Positions 46,401-56,172 of a stretch of DNA of 64,000 nucleotides are shown piece after piece (the stretch's first letter is position 1; each line of letters starts with the position of its first letter). The position numbers were made by a program, and so were the translations under genes. The stretch is from assembly GCA_947629645.1 (NCBI GenBank), contig CANREV010000002.1, forward strand, positions 62,001-126,000, in the 5' to 3' direction. Below the pieces are notes generated by a model, which searched no databases, was not told the origin of the DNA, and worked only from the letters and a program-made list of their open reading frames with translations. This DNA comes from an uncultured Acetatifactor sp. (lineage in GTDB: Bacteria; Bacillota; Clostridia; Lachnospirales; Lachnospiraceae).

Positions 46401-46441
46401 AAATTCCCTACCGGATCCTGTGAAGGGGCGGTAGGGAATTT
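46401..46441 (+). terminator. terminator-like inverted repeat
   Basis: AAATTCCCTACCG (46401-46413) / CGGTAGGGAATTT (46429-46441), 13-bp perfect stem; short T tract. Confidence 0.6.
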
Positions 46442-46465
46442 CTGGGTGAAGGAGTAATTGTTTCC

Positions 46466-47833
46466 ATGAGCGTTTTTAACAGCTCGAATTTCAAAAAATC
46501 CATATACTATTTGAGACGCAACGGAATGAGAAAGACTTTGTCAGCCGTAAAAGAACGTCTTTGCCCTATCGGGCAGCCTTCTTATGATTGGACACCTCTT
46601 CCCGAGGAGGAGAGAAAACGGCAGCAAGAGCATGTGCAGGCTGGTTTTGACCGGATTTGCTTCAGTATTGTTGTGCCTTTATACTGCACGCCCAGGGAAT
46701 ATCTGAGCGATATGATAACATCAGTTATTAAACAGACTTATTCCAAATGGGAACTGATACTGGCGGATGCAACGGAGGATACTGAGCTGGGAAATATTGT
46801 GGAATGTTACAACGATTCCCGTATTCGTTATTTTCATCTTTCCTCCAATGAAGGCATCTCCGGCAATACCAATCGGGGGATTGCCATGGCTGGGGGAGAT
46901 TATGTGGGGCTCTTGGACCATGACGATCTTCTCACCGAAGACGCGCTTTATGAAATGGCGCTCAGGATCTCACAGGAAAGGGAAAAGGGCGTGGAACTGC
47001 AGGTTCTCTATTCCGATGAAGATAAATGGGATGAGAGTGGTCAAAAGTATTATGATCCAAATATAAAAGAAAAATTTAATCTGGATTTATTATTGTCGAA
47101 TAATTACATCTGTCATTTTATGGTAATGCGGCGGGAATTGATCCAGAAACTCAGGCTTAGAAGCGAATATGAAGGAGCGCAGGACTTTGACCTGGTTCTG
47201 CGGGCTGCGGGGCATATTTTGAATGAGGGGGAAGAGAGACAGATCGCCCATGTTCCCAAAGTGTTGTATCATTGGCGCTGCCACAGCGGTTCTACTGCTC
47301 AAAACCCTCAAAGTAAACGCTATGCTTATGACGCGGGGCGCAGGGCGGTTCAGGACTTTGTGGATAGCAGAGGCTGGAAAGCCTGTGTTGTGGAAACAGA
47401 GCATTTAGGCTTCTATCGGCTGATATATGAGGGAGACATTTTCCGGATGCGTCCACAGCTTGGCGCATTAGGCGGAACAGTGGTGCAAAAAGGAAAGATT
47501 GCAGGGGGCAGGCTGAATGAGGAGGGAAAGATTTTTTATGAAGGACTTCCGCTCTCCTACAGCGGCTATCTCCACAGGGCGGTTCTCCAGCAGGAGGCGG
47601 AGGCGCTGGATATCAGAAATATTGAGGTGCGTAAAGAGCTCAGAGGGGTGTTTGAACAGGTAGTGGGAGTGCCGTACGTTGCTGTTTCGGGAACTGGGAT
47701 CTTTGACGCTTCAACCCTGCCGCCTGATCTGGATATATTGGGGAAAAGCGCGGAACTGGGAGCGGTTTTGCGAAAGAAAGGATATCGCCTTGTGTATCTG
47801 CCGGAAAGAGAAAAGATCACGATACCGCGGTAA
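46466..47833 (+). CDS. family 2 glycosyltransferase
   Basis: 'FSIVVPLYCTPREYLSDMITSVIKQTYSKWELILADA...LLDHDDLL', paralogous to the first GT2 domain of the 40767 ORF. Confidence 0.85.
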   Translation: MSVFNSSNFKKSIYYLRRNGMRKTLSAVKERLCPIGQPSYDWTPLPEEERKRQQEHVQAGFDRICFSIVVPLYCTPREYLSDMITSVIKQTYSKWELILADATEDTELGNIVECYNDSRIRYFHLSSNEGISGNTNRGIAMAGGDYVGLLDHDDLLTEDALYEMALRISQEREKGVELQVLYSDEDKWDESGQKYYDPNIKEKFNLDLLLSNNYICHFMVMRRELIQKLRLRSEYEGAQDFDLVLRAAGHILNEGEERQIAHVPKVLYHWRCHSGSTAQNPQSKRYAYDAGRRAVQDFVDSRGWKACVVETEHLGFYRLIYEGDIFRMRPQLGALGGTVVQKGKIAGGRLNEEGKIFYEGLPLSYSGYLHRAVLQQEAEALDIRNIEVRKELRGVFEQVVGVPYVAVSGTGIFDASTLPPDLDILGKSAELGAVLRKKGYRLVYLPEREKITIPR

Positions 47834-47878
47834 GCCGGAGATGGCCAGCCGCGCAATCGCTCTGGAATGGAGAGGACA

Positions 47879-48856
47879 ATGATTAAAGTAACAGTTGTTA
47901 TACCAAATTATAACGGCATCCGTTTCCTGCCGGAATGCCTGGGTTCCCTGGAGCGCCAGGCGCCCGATACGCCTCCCTATGAAATTCTGGTGGTGGACAA
48001 CGGCTCCACCGATGGCAGTTTGGAATTATTGGAACAGGAATTCCCTCGGGTGAGGGTGATCACGCTGCCTGAAAATACGGGATTCTGCCATGCGGTGAAC
48101 GCGGGAATTAAGGCCTCCCGGGCGCCTTACGTCCTCCTGTTGAACAATGACACAAAAGTATCGCCTTCGTTCGTCCGCGCCCTGGTTGAGGCGATTGAGC
48201 GCTATCCGGCGGGATTCTCGGTCAGCGCAAAGATGCTGATGTGGGACAGGCCGGATCTGATCGATGATGCGGGAGACCGATACTGTGTTCTGGGGTGGGC
48301 ATTTGCAAGGGGGAAAGGAAAATCGGCCGCGGATTACGATCAGTCTGTTGAAATCTTTGCCGCCTGCGGCGGCGCTGCAATTTATCGCAGAGCCGTGCTG
48401 GAAGAGATCGGTCTCTTTGATGAGCAGCATTTCGCCTATCTGGAGGATATCGATATCGGTTATCGCGCCAGAATTTACGGCTATCGGAATTATTACGAAC
48501 CGTCTGCGGAGGTGGTTCACTATGGCAGCGCTTCCAGCGGTTCCCGTTATAATGAATTTAAGACGCTTCTGGCGGCGGCAAACAACGTGTATCTGATCGG
48601 GAAAAATATGCCGCTGCTTCAGTGGGTCTGGAATCTGCCTTTCCTGTTGATAGGTTTTTTGGTTAAATTCTTCTTTTTTGGCAGAAAAAAAATGGGATTC
48701 CTGTATTTAAAAGGATTGGGACAAGGAATAAAAAAGCTGTTTTCAGAGGCTGGCAGCCGGCAGAAACTGCATTTTCAATGGCGCCGTCTTCCGGCTTATC
48801 TTGCCATACAGGGGCAATTATATGTCAATCTGTTCCGATTTCTTAAGAAATCTTAA
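47879..48856 (+). CDS. GT2, rhamnosyltransferase-like (WbbL type)
   Basis: 'VTVVIPNYNGIRFLPECLGSLERQ...VVDNGSTDGSLELLE...LLNNDTKVSP...FLYLEDIDIGYRARIYGYR'-type motifs. Confidence 0.87.
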   Translation: MIKVTVVIPNYNGIRFLPECLGSLERQAPDTPPYEILVVDNGSTDGSLELLEQEFPRVRVITLPENTGFCHAVNAGIKASRAPYVLLLNNDTKVSPSFVRALVEAIERYPAGFSVSAKMLMWDRPDLIDDAGDRYCVLGWAFARGKGKSAADYDQSVEIFAACGGAAIYRRAVLEEIGLFDEQHFAYLEDIDIGYRARIYGYRNYYEPSAEVVHYGSASSGSRYNEFKTLLAAANNVYLIGKNMPLLQWVWNLPFLLIGFLVKFFFFGRKKMGFLYLKGLGQGIKKLFSEAGSRQKLHFQWRRLPAYLAIQGQLYVNLFRFLKKS

Positions 48857-48927
48857 GAAATAGCTTCATAAATTCCTAAATTGTTCTTTTTATAATAGTG
48901 GTGTAACATGTATTTTGGGTGAAGCGT

Positions 48928-50334
48928 ATGATTAAGGACAACCAGAAAATATTCAACCGAATATTGGTAATGATCGATGCCTTAGTCACGGCGGGATCTC
49001 TGATCCTGGCGTATCTGGTCAAGTTTTATGTCTTTCAGAACGGCCCCGGCGAAGGCGTGCTCCCTTTGGGCGACTATGTCGTTCTGCTGAGCTTCATTGT
49101 GCCCATCTATCTTTTCCTGTACTATGCAAACGGCGTGTATACCCCGAAGCGGACGGTGCGTCTTAAGTATGAAACATACGGGATCGTGCAGGCGAACACC
49201 GTAGGTCTGGTGGTGCTGATCGTGATCCTGTATATGATCGTCAAGGAGATCAACTTCTCCCGTTCCGTCATGGGGTTATTCTATTTTTTCAATATAGGGC
49301 TTACCACATGTGGCAGGCTGGTGCTCAGAAGAAGCCTGCAGACGATCCGCAGAAAAGGTCATAATTTGAAACATATGCTCCTGGTAGGATATTCCAGGGC
49401 CACGGAGGAATATCTGGATCGTCTGCGGGACAATCCCCAGTGGGGTTATGTGGCCTGCGGCATCCTGGACGATCATGTGCCCGCGGGAACGATGTATAAG
49501 GGCGTCAAAGTGCTGGGAACGCTGGGGAATCTGGAGATCATTCTGCCGGAAAATAAGCTGGATGAAATAGCCATCACGCTTCCTTTGCGGGATTATGATA
49601 ATCTGGAGCAGATTGTCCGTTTCTGTGAGAAATCCGGCGTACACACAAAGTTCATTCCCGATTACAACAGTCTGATACCAGGAAGACCCTATACGGAAGA
49701 TCTGATGGGACTTCCGGTCATCAACATCCGGTATGTGCCATTAACCAATACAGCCAATATCATACTGAAGAGGCTGATCGATATTATCGGATCTCTGCTT
49801 GGGATTATTATCACTTCGCCTATTATGCTGGTGGCGGCGGCCGCGGTGAAGTGTTCCAGTCCGGGACCTGTCATTTTTAAACAGGAAAGGGTTGGCCTTC
49901 ACAGTAAAAAATTTAATATGTATAAATTCCGCAGTATGGAATTGCAGTCTCCCAAAGAGGAAACAAAAGCATGGACAGTGAAAAATGATCCCCGTGTAAC
50001 CAAGGTGGGTAAATTGCTGCGCAGGACAAGCCTGGACGAACTGCCTCAGCTGTTCAATATACTCAAAGGCGATATGAGTCTGGTAGGGCCAAGGCCGGAA
50101 CGACCGCTCTTTGTAGAAAAATTTAAGGAAGAGATTCCCAGATATATGGTGAAGCATCAGGTCCGTCCCGGACTTACAGGCTGGGCTCAGGTGAACGGGC
50201 TTCGCGGGGACACTTCCATCAAGAAACGCATAGAATATGATATTTACTATATTGAAAACTGGACTTTGGGATTTGACATTAAGATAATATTTATGACCTT
50301 TTTTACAGGTTTTGTAAATAAAAATGCATATTGA
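48928..50334 (+). CDS. exopolysaccharide polyprenyl glycosylphosphotransferase (WcaJ/WbaP type)
   Basis: N-terminal TM/CoA-binding-like region; 'IKRLIDIIGSLLGIIITSPIML'-type and 'FKQERVGLHSKKFNMYKFRSM', 'RRTSLDELPQLFNILKGDMSLVGPRPERP'. Confidence 0.93.
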   Translation: MIKDNQKIFNRILVMIDALVTAGSLILAYLVKFYVFQNGPGEGVLPLGDYVVLLSFIVPIYLFLYYANGVYTPKRTVRLKYETYGIVQANTVGLVVLIVILYMIVKEINFSRSVMGLFYFFNIGLTTCGRLVLRRSLQTIRRKGHNLKHMLLVGYSRATEEYLDRLRDNPQWGYVACGILDDHVPAGTMYKGVKVLGTLGNLEIILPENKLDEIAITLPLRDYDNLEQIVRFCEKSGVHTKFIPDYNSLIPGRPYTEDLMGLPVINIRYVPLTNTANIILKRLIDIIGSLLGIIITSPIMLVAAAAVKCSSPGPVIFKQERVGLHSKKFNMYKFRSMELQSPKEETKAWTVKNDPRVTKVGKLLRRTSLDELPQLFNILKGDMSLVGPRPERPLFVEKFKEEIPRYMVKHQVRPGLTGWAQVNGLRGDTSIKKRIEYDIYYIENWTLGFDIKIIFMTFFTGFVNKNAY

Positions 50335-50350
50335 TTAAGGAGAAGGTATT

Positions 50351-51451
50351 ATGACAACACAAGAAAACGGCAAGAAAATGTCCGCAAAGCAGATGGAGGC
50401 AAAGAGAAAACGCAAGATCATTATTTTTGCAGTGGAGATCTTTATTATACTGATTATGATCGCGGTACTCTGGCTGGTCATGCACAAGACCAGCGATGGC
50501 CCTAAAGTGACGGTATTGGATCCGAAAGAACTTGAGATCCATGAGGAAGTTAAACAGCAGAAGGAAGAGGGCGGCGCGATGCAGGGCTATCTCAACGTGG
50601 CGTTGTTCGGCGTGGACGCGGAGACGGACAGTCAGCTGTATAAGAACAGCCGCAGCGATAGTATAATGATAGCCAGCATTAATCTGGATACCGGCGACAT
50701 CAAACTTGTCAGCGTATATCGGGATACTTATCTGAATATCGGCACGGATAAATACATTAAGTGCAATGCGGCCTATTCTTATGGCGGAGCCGAACAGGCA
50801 GTGAAAATGCTGAATATGAATCTGGATATGGATATCGAGCATTTTGTCACCGTGGGATATAAAGGACTGAGTGAGGTGATCGATGGTCTGGGGGGCGTCT
50901 ATATTGATGTTGACGAGACGGAGTTAAAACATATCAATAATTATCAGCACGGCATTGCCGAAACGCTAAAATGTGATTATATTCCCGTGCAGAATACAGG
51001 ATATCAGCTGCTAAACGGTATTCAGGCTACCGCATATTGCCGTATCCGTTACGGCGGCGGGGACGATTTTAAACGTACCAGCCGACAGAGAGAAGTGATC
51101 AAGGCGATAGAAGAGCAGGCGAAGAAAGCGGATCTGGTCACTCTGACAAAGGTGTTTAACGATGCTATTGATGATATCTACACAAATGTAGATACAGACG
51201 TGATCATGGATTTTTTGGGTTCCATTACAAAGTATAAGATCATTGATGAGGGCGGATTCCCCGAGGAAAACATGCGTACCGTTGCCAATATCGGTGCAAA
51301 AGGAAGCAGCGTCATCCCGCTGGATCTGGAGTCCAATGTAGTGTGGCTGCATCAGTTTTTGTTTGAGGATGGGAATTATTCCGTCACGGACAGCGTCCGC
51401 GAATACAGTAAGAAGATCGCTTCGGACACGGCGCCTTACATTAACAAATAA
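50351..51451 (+). CDS. LytR-CpsA-Psr (LCP) family protein
   Basis: TM, 'LNVALFGVDAETDSQLYKNSRSDSIMIASINLDTGDIKLVSVYRDTYL', 'DGLGGVYIDVDETE', 'ATAYCRIRYGGGDDFKRTSRQREV'. Confidence 0.93.
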   Translation: MTTQENGKKMSAKQMEAKRKRKIIIFAVEIFIILIMIAVLWLVMHKTSDGPKVTVLDPKELEIHEEVKQQKEEGGAMQGYLNVALFGVDAETDSQLYKNSRSDSIMIASINLDTGDIKLVSVYRDTYLNIGTDKYIKCNAAYSYGGAEQAVKMLNMNLDMDIEHFVTVGYKGLSEVIDGLGGVYIDVDETELKHINNYQHGIAETLKCDYIPVQNTGYQLLNGIQATAYCRIRYGGGDDFKRTSRQREVIKAIEEQAKKADLVTLTKVFNDAIDDIYTNVDTDVIMDFLGSITKYKIIDEGGFPEENMRTVANIGAKGSSVIPLDLESNVVWLHQFLFEDGNYSVTDSVREYSKKIASDTAPYINK

Positions 51452-51474
51452 AGACAGGAAGTCTGACAAGCTTT

Positions 51475-51501
51475 AAAGGGGGAGCATGTGGCTCCCCTTT
51501 T
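51475..51501 (+). terminator. rho-independent terminator after LCP gene
   Basis: AAAGGGGGAGC-ATGTG-GCTCCCCTTTT. Confidence 0.8.
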
Positions 51502-51552
51502 GATCTGCCTGGCCGAAACAGTTTGACCGTAGTAATTCGGAGGAAGGCACGC

Positions 51553-51581
51553 TTGTGTTCTGACAGGGTTTCGGGTATAAT
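51553..51581 (+). promoter_or_regulatory. sigma-A-like promoter
   Basis: TTGTGT (51553-51558), 17 nt, TATAAT (51576-51581). Confidence 0.5.
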
Positions 51582-51640
51582 AAACAAAGTGTCTGATAAA
51601 GTATGTCAAATGTTGAAAAGTATGGTGAAGGACGGTAGCA

Positions 51641-52564
51641 GTGGTGACAGTGGATGTAATCATACCGATATATAAACCGGATAAGGGGCTTTTTACGTTG
51701 CTTGACCGATTGGAGCGTCAGACGGTGCCTGTAGGGAAGATCATTTTAATGAATACAGAGGAAAAGTACTTTCAGCGGCTCACATACGGTACAAGGTTTG
51801 CGGAACAATATCCTGATGTGAAAGTCTGCCATCTGTCCAAAAGAGAATTTGACCATGGCGGAACCAGACATCGGGGCGTGGAACAATCGGATGCGGAGGT
51901 TTTTGTCACCATGACGCAGGATGCGCTTCCTGCGGATACATACCTGATTGAAAAGCTTACGGCCCGTCTGTCGGATCAGGTAGCGGCAGCCTACGCCAGA
52001 CAGCTTCCCAGGGAAGATTGCGGGGAACTGGAAAAAGCCTCCAGAATCTTCAACTACCCTGCCGCATCCCGGCTCAAAACTGCGGCGGACCTGGAAAGAC
52101 TTGGAGTAAAGACATATTTTTGTTCCAATGTCTGTGCCGCGTACAGGCGGGACATTTATGACAAACTGGGAGGATTTATCCGCCATACTATTTTTAATGA
52201 GGATATGATCTATGCTGCGGCGGTGATCAGGTCAGGATATGGGATCGCCTATGAGGCGGAGGCCAGAGTGTATCATTCCCATCATTATACCAATCTGCAG
52301 CAATTCAGGCGAAATTTTGATCTGGGAGTGTCCCAGGCGGACCATCCTGAGGTGTTTGCCGGGGTTCCTTCAGAGTCAGAAGGAAAGAAACTGATAAAAG
52401 ACACATATCATTATTTAAAGGAGAAGAAAAAGCTTTATCTGTTTCCTCAATTTTGCGTACAGTGTTGTTTTAAATATGCAGGATATCTTTTGGGGAAACG
52501 ATACAGAAAGCTGCCCCGGAAATGGATCCTGAAAATTACGAACAACCGTGAATACTGGAGATAA
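51641..52564 (+). CDS. GT2, rhamnosyltransferase-like
   Basis: 'VDVIIPIYKPDKGLFTLLDRLERQTVPVGKIILMNT', 'FDHGGTRHRGVEQS', 'DALPADTYLIEKL'. Confidence 0.85.
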   Translation: MVTVDVIIPIYKPDKGLFTLLDRLERQTVPVGKIILMNTEEKYFQRLTYGTRFAEQYPDVKVCHLSKREFDHGGTRHRGVEQSDAEVFVTMTQDALPADTYLIEKLTARLSDQVAAAYARQLPREDCGELEKASRIFNYPAASRLKTAADLERLGVKTYFCSNVCAAYRRDIYDKLGGFIRHTIFNEDMIYAAAVIRSGYGIAYEAEARVYHSHHYTNLQQFRRNFDLGVSQADHPEVFAGVPSESEGKKLIKDTYHYLKEKKKLYLFPQFCVQCCFKYAGYLLGKRYRKLPRKWILKITNNREYWR

Positions 52565-52576
52565 GGAGAGTTTGCT

Positions 52577-54403
52577 ATGTGTGGTATCGTAGGTTACATT
52601 GGAAATGCACAGGCGGCGCCCATCATTTTAGAGGGATTGTCTAAATTGGAGTACCGCGGGTATGATTCTGCCGGGATGGCGGTTTTTGACGGTGAAAAGA
52701 TTCAGACAAGGAAGGCTATTGGCCGGCTGAAGGTGTTGGAGAATCTTACCAAAGGGGGGGAGACTATGCCCGGCTGTTCCGGTATCGGACACACCCGCTG
52801 GGCTACCCACGGCGCGCCCAGCGATATGAATGCCCATCCCCATACCAATGCGGCGGGAACTATCGCTGTGGTACATAATGGCATTATTGAAAATTATATT
52901 TCCCTGAAAAAAAAGATGAAGGACAAAGGATACCAGTTTGTGTCCGAGACAGACACGGAGGTACTGGCACACCTGATTGACTACTACTACAAAGGAAATC
53001 CTTTGGAGGCGATTACCAAAGTGCTGCATCGTGTGGAAGGATCTTATGCCCTGGGCATCCTGTTTGCGGATCATCCGGATGTGGTTTATGCGGCAAGAAA
53101 AGACAGTCCTCTGATTGTGGGCCGCAATGATGACGGCTGCTTTATTGCGTCTGATGTGCCTGCAATCCTCAAATATACCAGAACAGTCTATTATCTGGAG
53201 AATCAGCAGGTCGCCGAACTGAAACGGGACAGTCTGCGTTTCTTCACGGTAGACGAGGAAGAGATTGACAAGGAGTCCGTACAGATCGACTGGGATGCGG
53301 AGGCGGCGGAAAAGTCGGGATATGAGCATTTCATGTTAAAAGAAATGTACGAACAGCCCAAGACAGTCGCTGATACCATGTTGCCGAGGATGAAAGATAA
53401 CGACATTGTGATTGACGAGTTGAATATGACCGATGCAGAGCTAAAGGCGGTGAAAAAGATCTATATTGTCGCCTGCGGTTCCGCGTACCATGCCGGCGTT
53501 ACGGGGAAATATGTGCTGGAAAGTCTGGCGCGCATCCCTGTGGAGGTGGATGTAGCCAGCGAGTTCCGTTATCGCGATCCTATTTTGGAGGAAGGCACCA
53601 TGGTCATCGTCATCAGTCAGTCGGGAGAGACGGCGGATACGCTGGCAGCGCTGCGGGAATCCAAAGCGAGAGGACACAAAGTTCTGGGTATTGTGAATGT
53701 GGTTGGCAGCTCTATCGCCAGAGAGTCGGACGCCTGCCTGTATACCTGGGCGGGGCCGGAGATTGCCGTTGCTACCACCAAGGCTTACAGCGCACAGCTG
53801 ATCGCGCTGTATCTGTTAGCTATGAAAATGGCCAAAGTGCGGGGACTTTTAGATGAAAGGACTTTTTTAGGCCTTTTGAACGATCTGCGCTGTCTGCCGG
53901 ACCAAATAGAGCTGTTGTTGGGACAGAAAGAAAAAATACAGCACTTTGCGAACCGTTATCTGGGTGCCAGAGACATTTTCTTCATCGGGCGCGGAATCGA
54001 TTATGCCATTTCTCTGGAGGGTTCCCTGAAGCTGAAGGAAATTTCTTACATCCATTCTGAGGCATATGCGGCGGGAGAATTAAAGCACGGAACCATTTCG
54101 CTGATCGAGGAGGGAACGCTGGTGGTGGCTCTTGCTACCCAGCCGGAATTGTTCCAGAAGACCATTAGCAATATTGTGGAGGTCAAAGCCAGAGGCGCTT
54201 TCGTCATGGCGGTGACAAGCGAACAGAACAAGGCCATTGAGAAAGCATCTGATTATGTGATCTATATTCCCGATATTACTCCCTGCTTTGCCAATTCCCT
54301 CGCTATTATACCGCTGCAGCTTTTTGCCTATTATGTGGCGGTGGGCAGAGGATGTGATGTGGATAAACCGAGAAATCTGGCAAAATCCGTCACAGTGGAA
54401 TAG
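52577..54403 (+). CDS. glmS: glutamine--fructose-6-phosphate aminotransferase
   Basis: 'MCGIVGYIGNAQAAPIILEGLSKLEYRGYDSAG', 'GHTRWATHGAPS', C-terminal 'DVDKPRNLAKSVTVE'. Confidence 0.97.
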   Translation: MCGIVGYIGNAQAAPIILEGLSKLEYRGYDSAGMAVFDGEKIQTRKAIGRLKVLENLTKGGETMPGCSGIGHTRWATHGAPSDMNAHPHTNAAGTIAVVHNGIIENYISLKKKMKDKGYQFVSETDTEVLAHLIDYYYKGNPLEAITKVLHRVEGSYALGILFADHPDVVYAARKDSPLIVGRNDDGCFIASDVPAILKYTRTVYYLENQQVAELKRDSLRFFTVDEEEIDKESVQIDWDAEAAEKSGYEHFMLKEMYEQPKTVADTMLPRMKDNDIVIDELNMTDAELKAVKKIYIVACGSAYHAGVTGKYVLESLARIPVEVDVASEFRYRDPILEEGTMVIVISQSGETADTLAALRESKARGHKVLGIVNVVGSSIARESDACLYTWAGPEIAVATTKAYSAQLIALYLLAMKMAKVRGLLDERTFLGLLNDLRCLPDQIELLLGQKEKIQHFANRYLGARDIFFIGRGIDYAISLEGSLKLKEISYIHSEAYAAGELKHGTISLIEEGTLVVALATQPELFQKTISNIVEVKARGAFVMAVTSEQNKAIEKASDYVIYIPDITPCFANSLAIIPLQLFAYYVAVGRGCDVDKPRNLAKSVTVE

Positions 54404-54468
54404 GACACAACTACTTCATAAGAAAAACACAATTTCTTCACAAATTCGGATTATACTTTGTTCATAAA

Positions 54469-54616
54469 GATGTAGGAAACATCAAAAGACTAATAACATT
54501 GAGATGCAGGAAACATCGTGATATTAGCAACATTGAGGTGTAAGCAGCATCAAAATGTTAAAACATTGAGATGATTTAACATCGAGATGAATTACCATCG
54601 AGATGATTTAACATCT
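54469..54616 (+). repeat. GATG/CATC dyad array upstream of htrA
   Basis: Core CATCGAGATGATTTAA / CATCGAGATGAATTAC / CATCGAGATGATTTAA / CATC, preceded by degenerate GATGnnnnnnnCATC units. Confidence 0.75.
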
Positions 54617-54635
54617 TGGAACGGAGGAGAGAAAA

Positions 54636-55949
54636 ATGAATGATGACGAGAGAAGAAGCCCTTATTTTGATTATACATCCTATCCTGCAGAAGAACTGAA
54701 TAAAAAGGCGCAGGCGTCATTTGGGCCGAAGCCTGAGGCAGAAAAGCCTGCACGGGCTAAGGGAAAATTCCGCAAAGCAGTATTCAGCGCGGGGCTGGGC
54801 CTTTGTTTCGGACTTTTTGCGGGAGCGGGATTTTACGGCGTCAGGCTGGGCGTAGAGCATTTCCGGACGGAGGAAGTCACGGAGGTCCGATCCGATGAGG
54901 TTAAGAATCGGGAGGAGACGGAGGATGCGGATGACACGAAAGCCAGTCAGGTTGTTTACATCCATGACGACATTTCCGGTGTGGTGGAGAACGTGATGCC
55001 GGCTATGGTGAGCATCGTCAACAACTATACCGAGACCGGAAGAAGCTTTTTCGGACAGGTTTACAGCGAACAGAGAGCCGCAAGCGGTTCCGGCATCATA
55101 GTGGCGGAGAATGACAGCGAACTTTTGATCGTGACCAACAACCATGTGGTGGCGGGCACGGATACGCTGGAAGTTTCCTTTATCGATGGAACCACCGCGC
55201 AGGCGGATATCAAGGGATTGGACGCGGATATGGATCTGGCGGTGATCGCAGTTCCTTTGGATAGTTTAAGCGAAGAGACGAAAGGCAGTATTACCGTTGC
55301 CAAACTGGGCGACAGCCAGTCCTTGAAGCTGGGTGAGCCTGTGATCGCGATCGGAAACGCGCTGGGCATCGGCCAGTCTGTTACAAACGGTATTGTCAGC
55401 GCGCTGGACCGTGAAGTGACTATGGAGGACGGTTCCAAAGGCGTTTTCATTCAGACCAATGCCGCTATCAACGAGGGTAACTCCGGCGGCGCGCTGTTAA
55501 ATATCAACGGCGAGGTCATCGGTATCAATTCCAACAAGATCGCCGGTACCACGGTGGAAGGTATGGGCTACGCGATCCCCATCAGTTCCGCCAGCCCCAT
55601 CATTGCCGATCTGATGCAGAAGGAGACGAGAACCAAGGTGGCGGACGGCGAGAGCGGTTACATGGGTATCACCATGAGCCAGAACGCCATGATGTATTAT
55701 ATGCCGGAAGGCGTACTGGTGGATGAAGTGCAGGAAGGTTCCGCGGCAGATGATGCCGGAATCATGAAATGGGATATCATTGTAAAATTTGACGGCAGGA
55801 AGATTACCAGCGCTACGGATTTGCAGAACGCTCTGCAGTATTATAAGGCAGGCGAGACGGCCACAGTCACCGTCATGCGGCAGGAGAGGGGAGAGTACGT
55901 TTCCTACGATCTGGAGATTACATTGGGTGAACGTCCTTCCGACCAATAA
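54636..55949 (+). CDS. htrA: HtrA/DegP-like S1C serine protease with PDZ domain, membrane-anchored
   Basis: 'SGSGIIV', 'NNHVV', 'DMDLAVIAV', 'NEGNSGGALLNINGEVIGINS', PDZ 'GVLVDEVQEGSAADDAGI'. Confidence 0.94.
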   Translation: MNDDERRSPYFDYTSYPAEELNKKAQASFGPKPEAEKPARAKGKFRKAVFSAGLGLCFGLFAGAGFYGVRLGVEHFRTEEVTEVRSDEVKNREETEDADDTKASQVVYIHDDISGVVENVMPAMVSIVNNYTETGRSFFGQVYSEQRAASGSGIIVAENDSELLIVTNNHVVAGTDTLEVSFIDGTTAQADIKGLDADMDLAVIAVPLDSLSEETKGSITVAKLGDSQSLKLGEPVIAIGNALGIGQSVTNGIVSALDREVTMEDGSKGVFIQTNAAINEGNSGGALLNINGEVIGINSNKIAGTTVEGMGYAIPISSASPIIADLMQKETRTKVADGESGYMGITMSQNAMMYYMPEGVLVDEVQEGSAADDAGIMKWDIIVKFDGRKITSATDLQNALQYYKAGETATVTVMRQERGEYVSYDLEITLGERPSDQ

Positions 55950-55992
55950 TTTAGCTTTACTCTTTGATCCTAACAATAAATATCACAGAAAG

Positions 55993-56026
55993 TGGCCGCA
56001 CCATGAGTGCGGTCATTTTCGTTTTT
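55993..56026 (+). terminator. terminator after htrA
   Basis: TGGCCGCAC-CATGA-GTGCGGTCA followed by TTTTCGTTTTT. Confidence 0.75.
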
Positions 56027-56172
56027 AAGGAAGTGGAATGGAGGTAATAATGTAAAACGATAAAACCGTTATTTTGCTATGTGATACTCGAAAGCATTCC
56101 CATTTTCATAAACAGATTCTGGATATTCAATGTCCTGTTAATGATATCCTGCAAATTATAATCAGGTAAAAT

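Noticed and set aside
48838-48861. TCTTAAGA palindromes (ttcttaagaaatcttaagaaat) at a GT2 gene end as an operator
   Set aside because: Overlaps the FLKKS-stop codons, AT-rich and short; not enough evidence beyond a small tandem duplication.
52400-52577. glmS ribozyme upstream of glmS
   Set aside because: Only 12 nt separate the upstream GT2 stop from glmS; there is no room for the ribozyme outside coding sequence and no recognisable core.
54469-54616. CRISPR array
   Set aside because: Repeats are short (about 16 bp), directly tandem, with no unique spacers of regular length and no cas genes.
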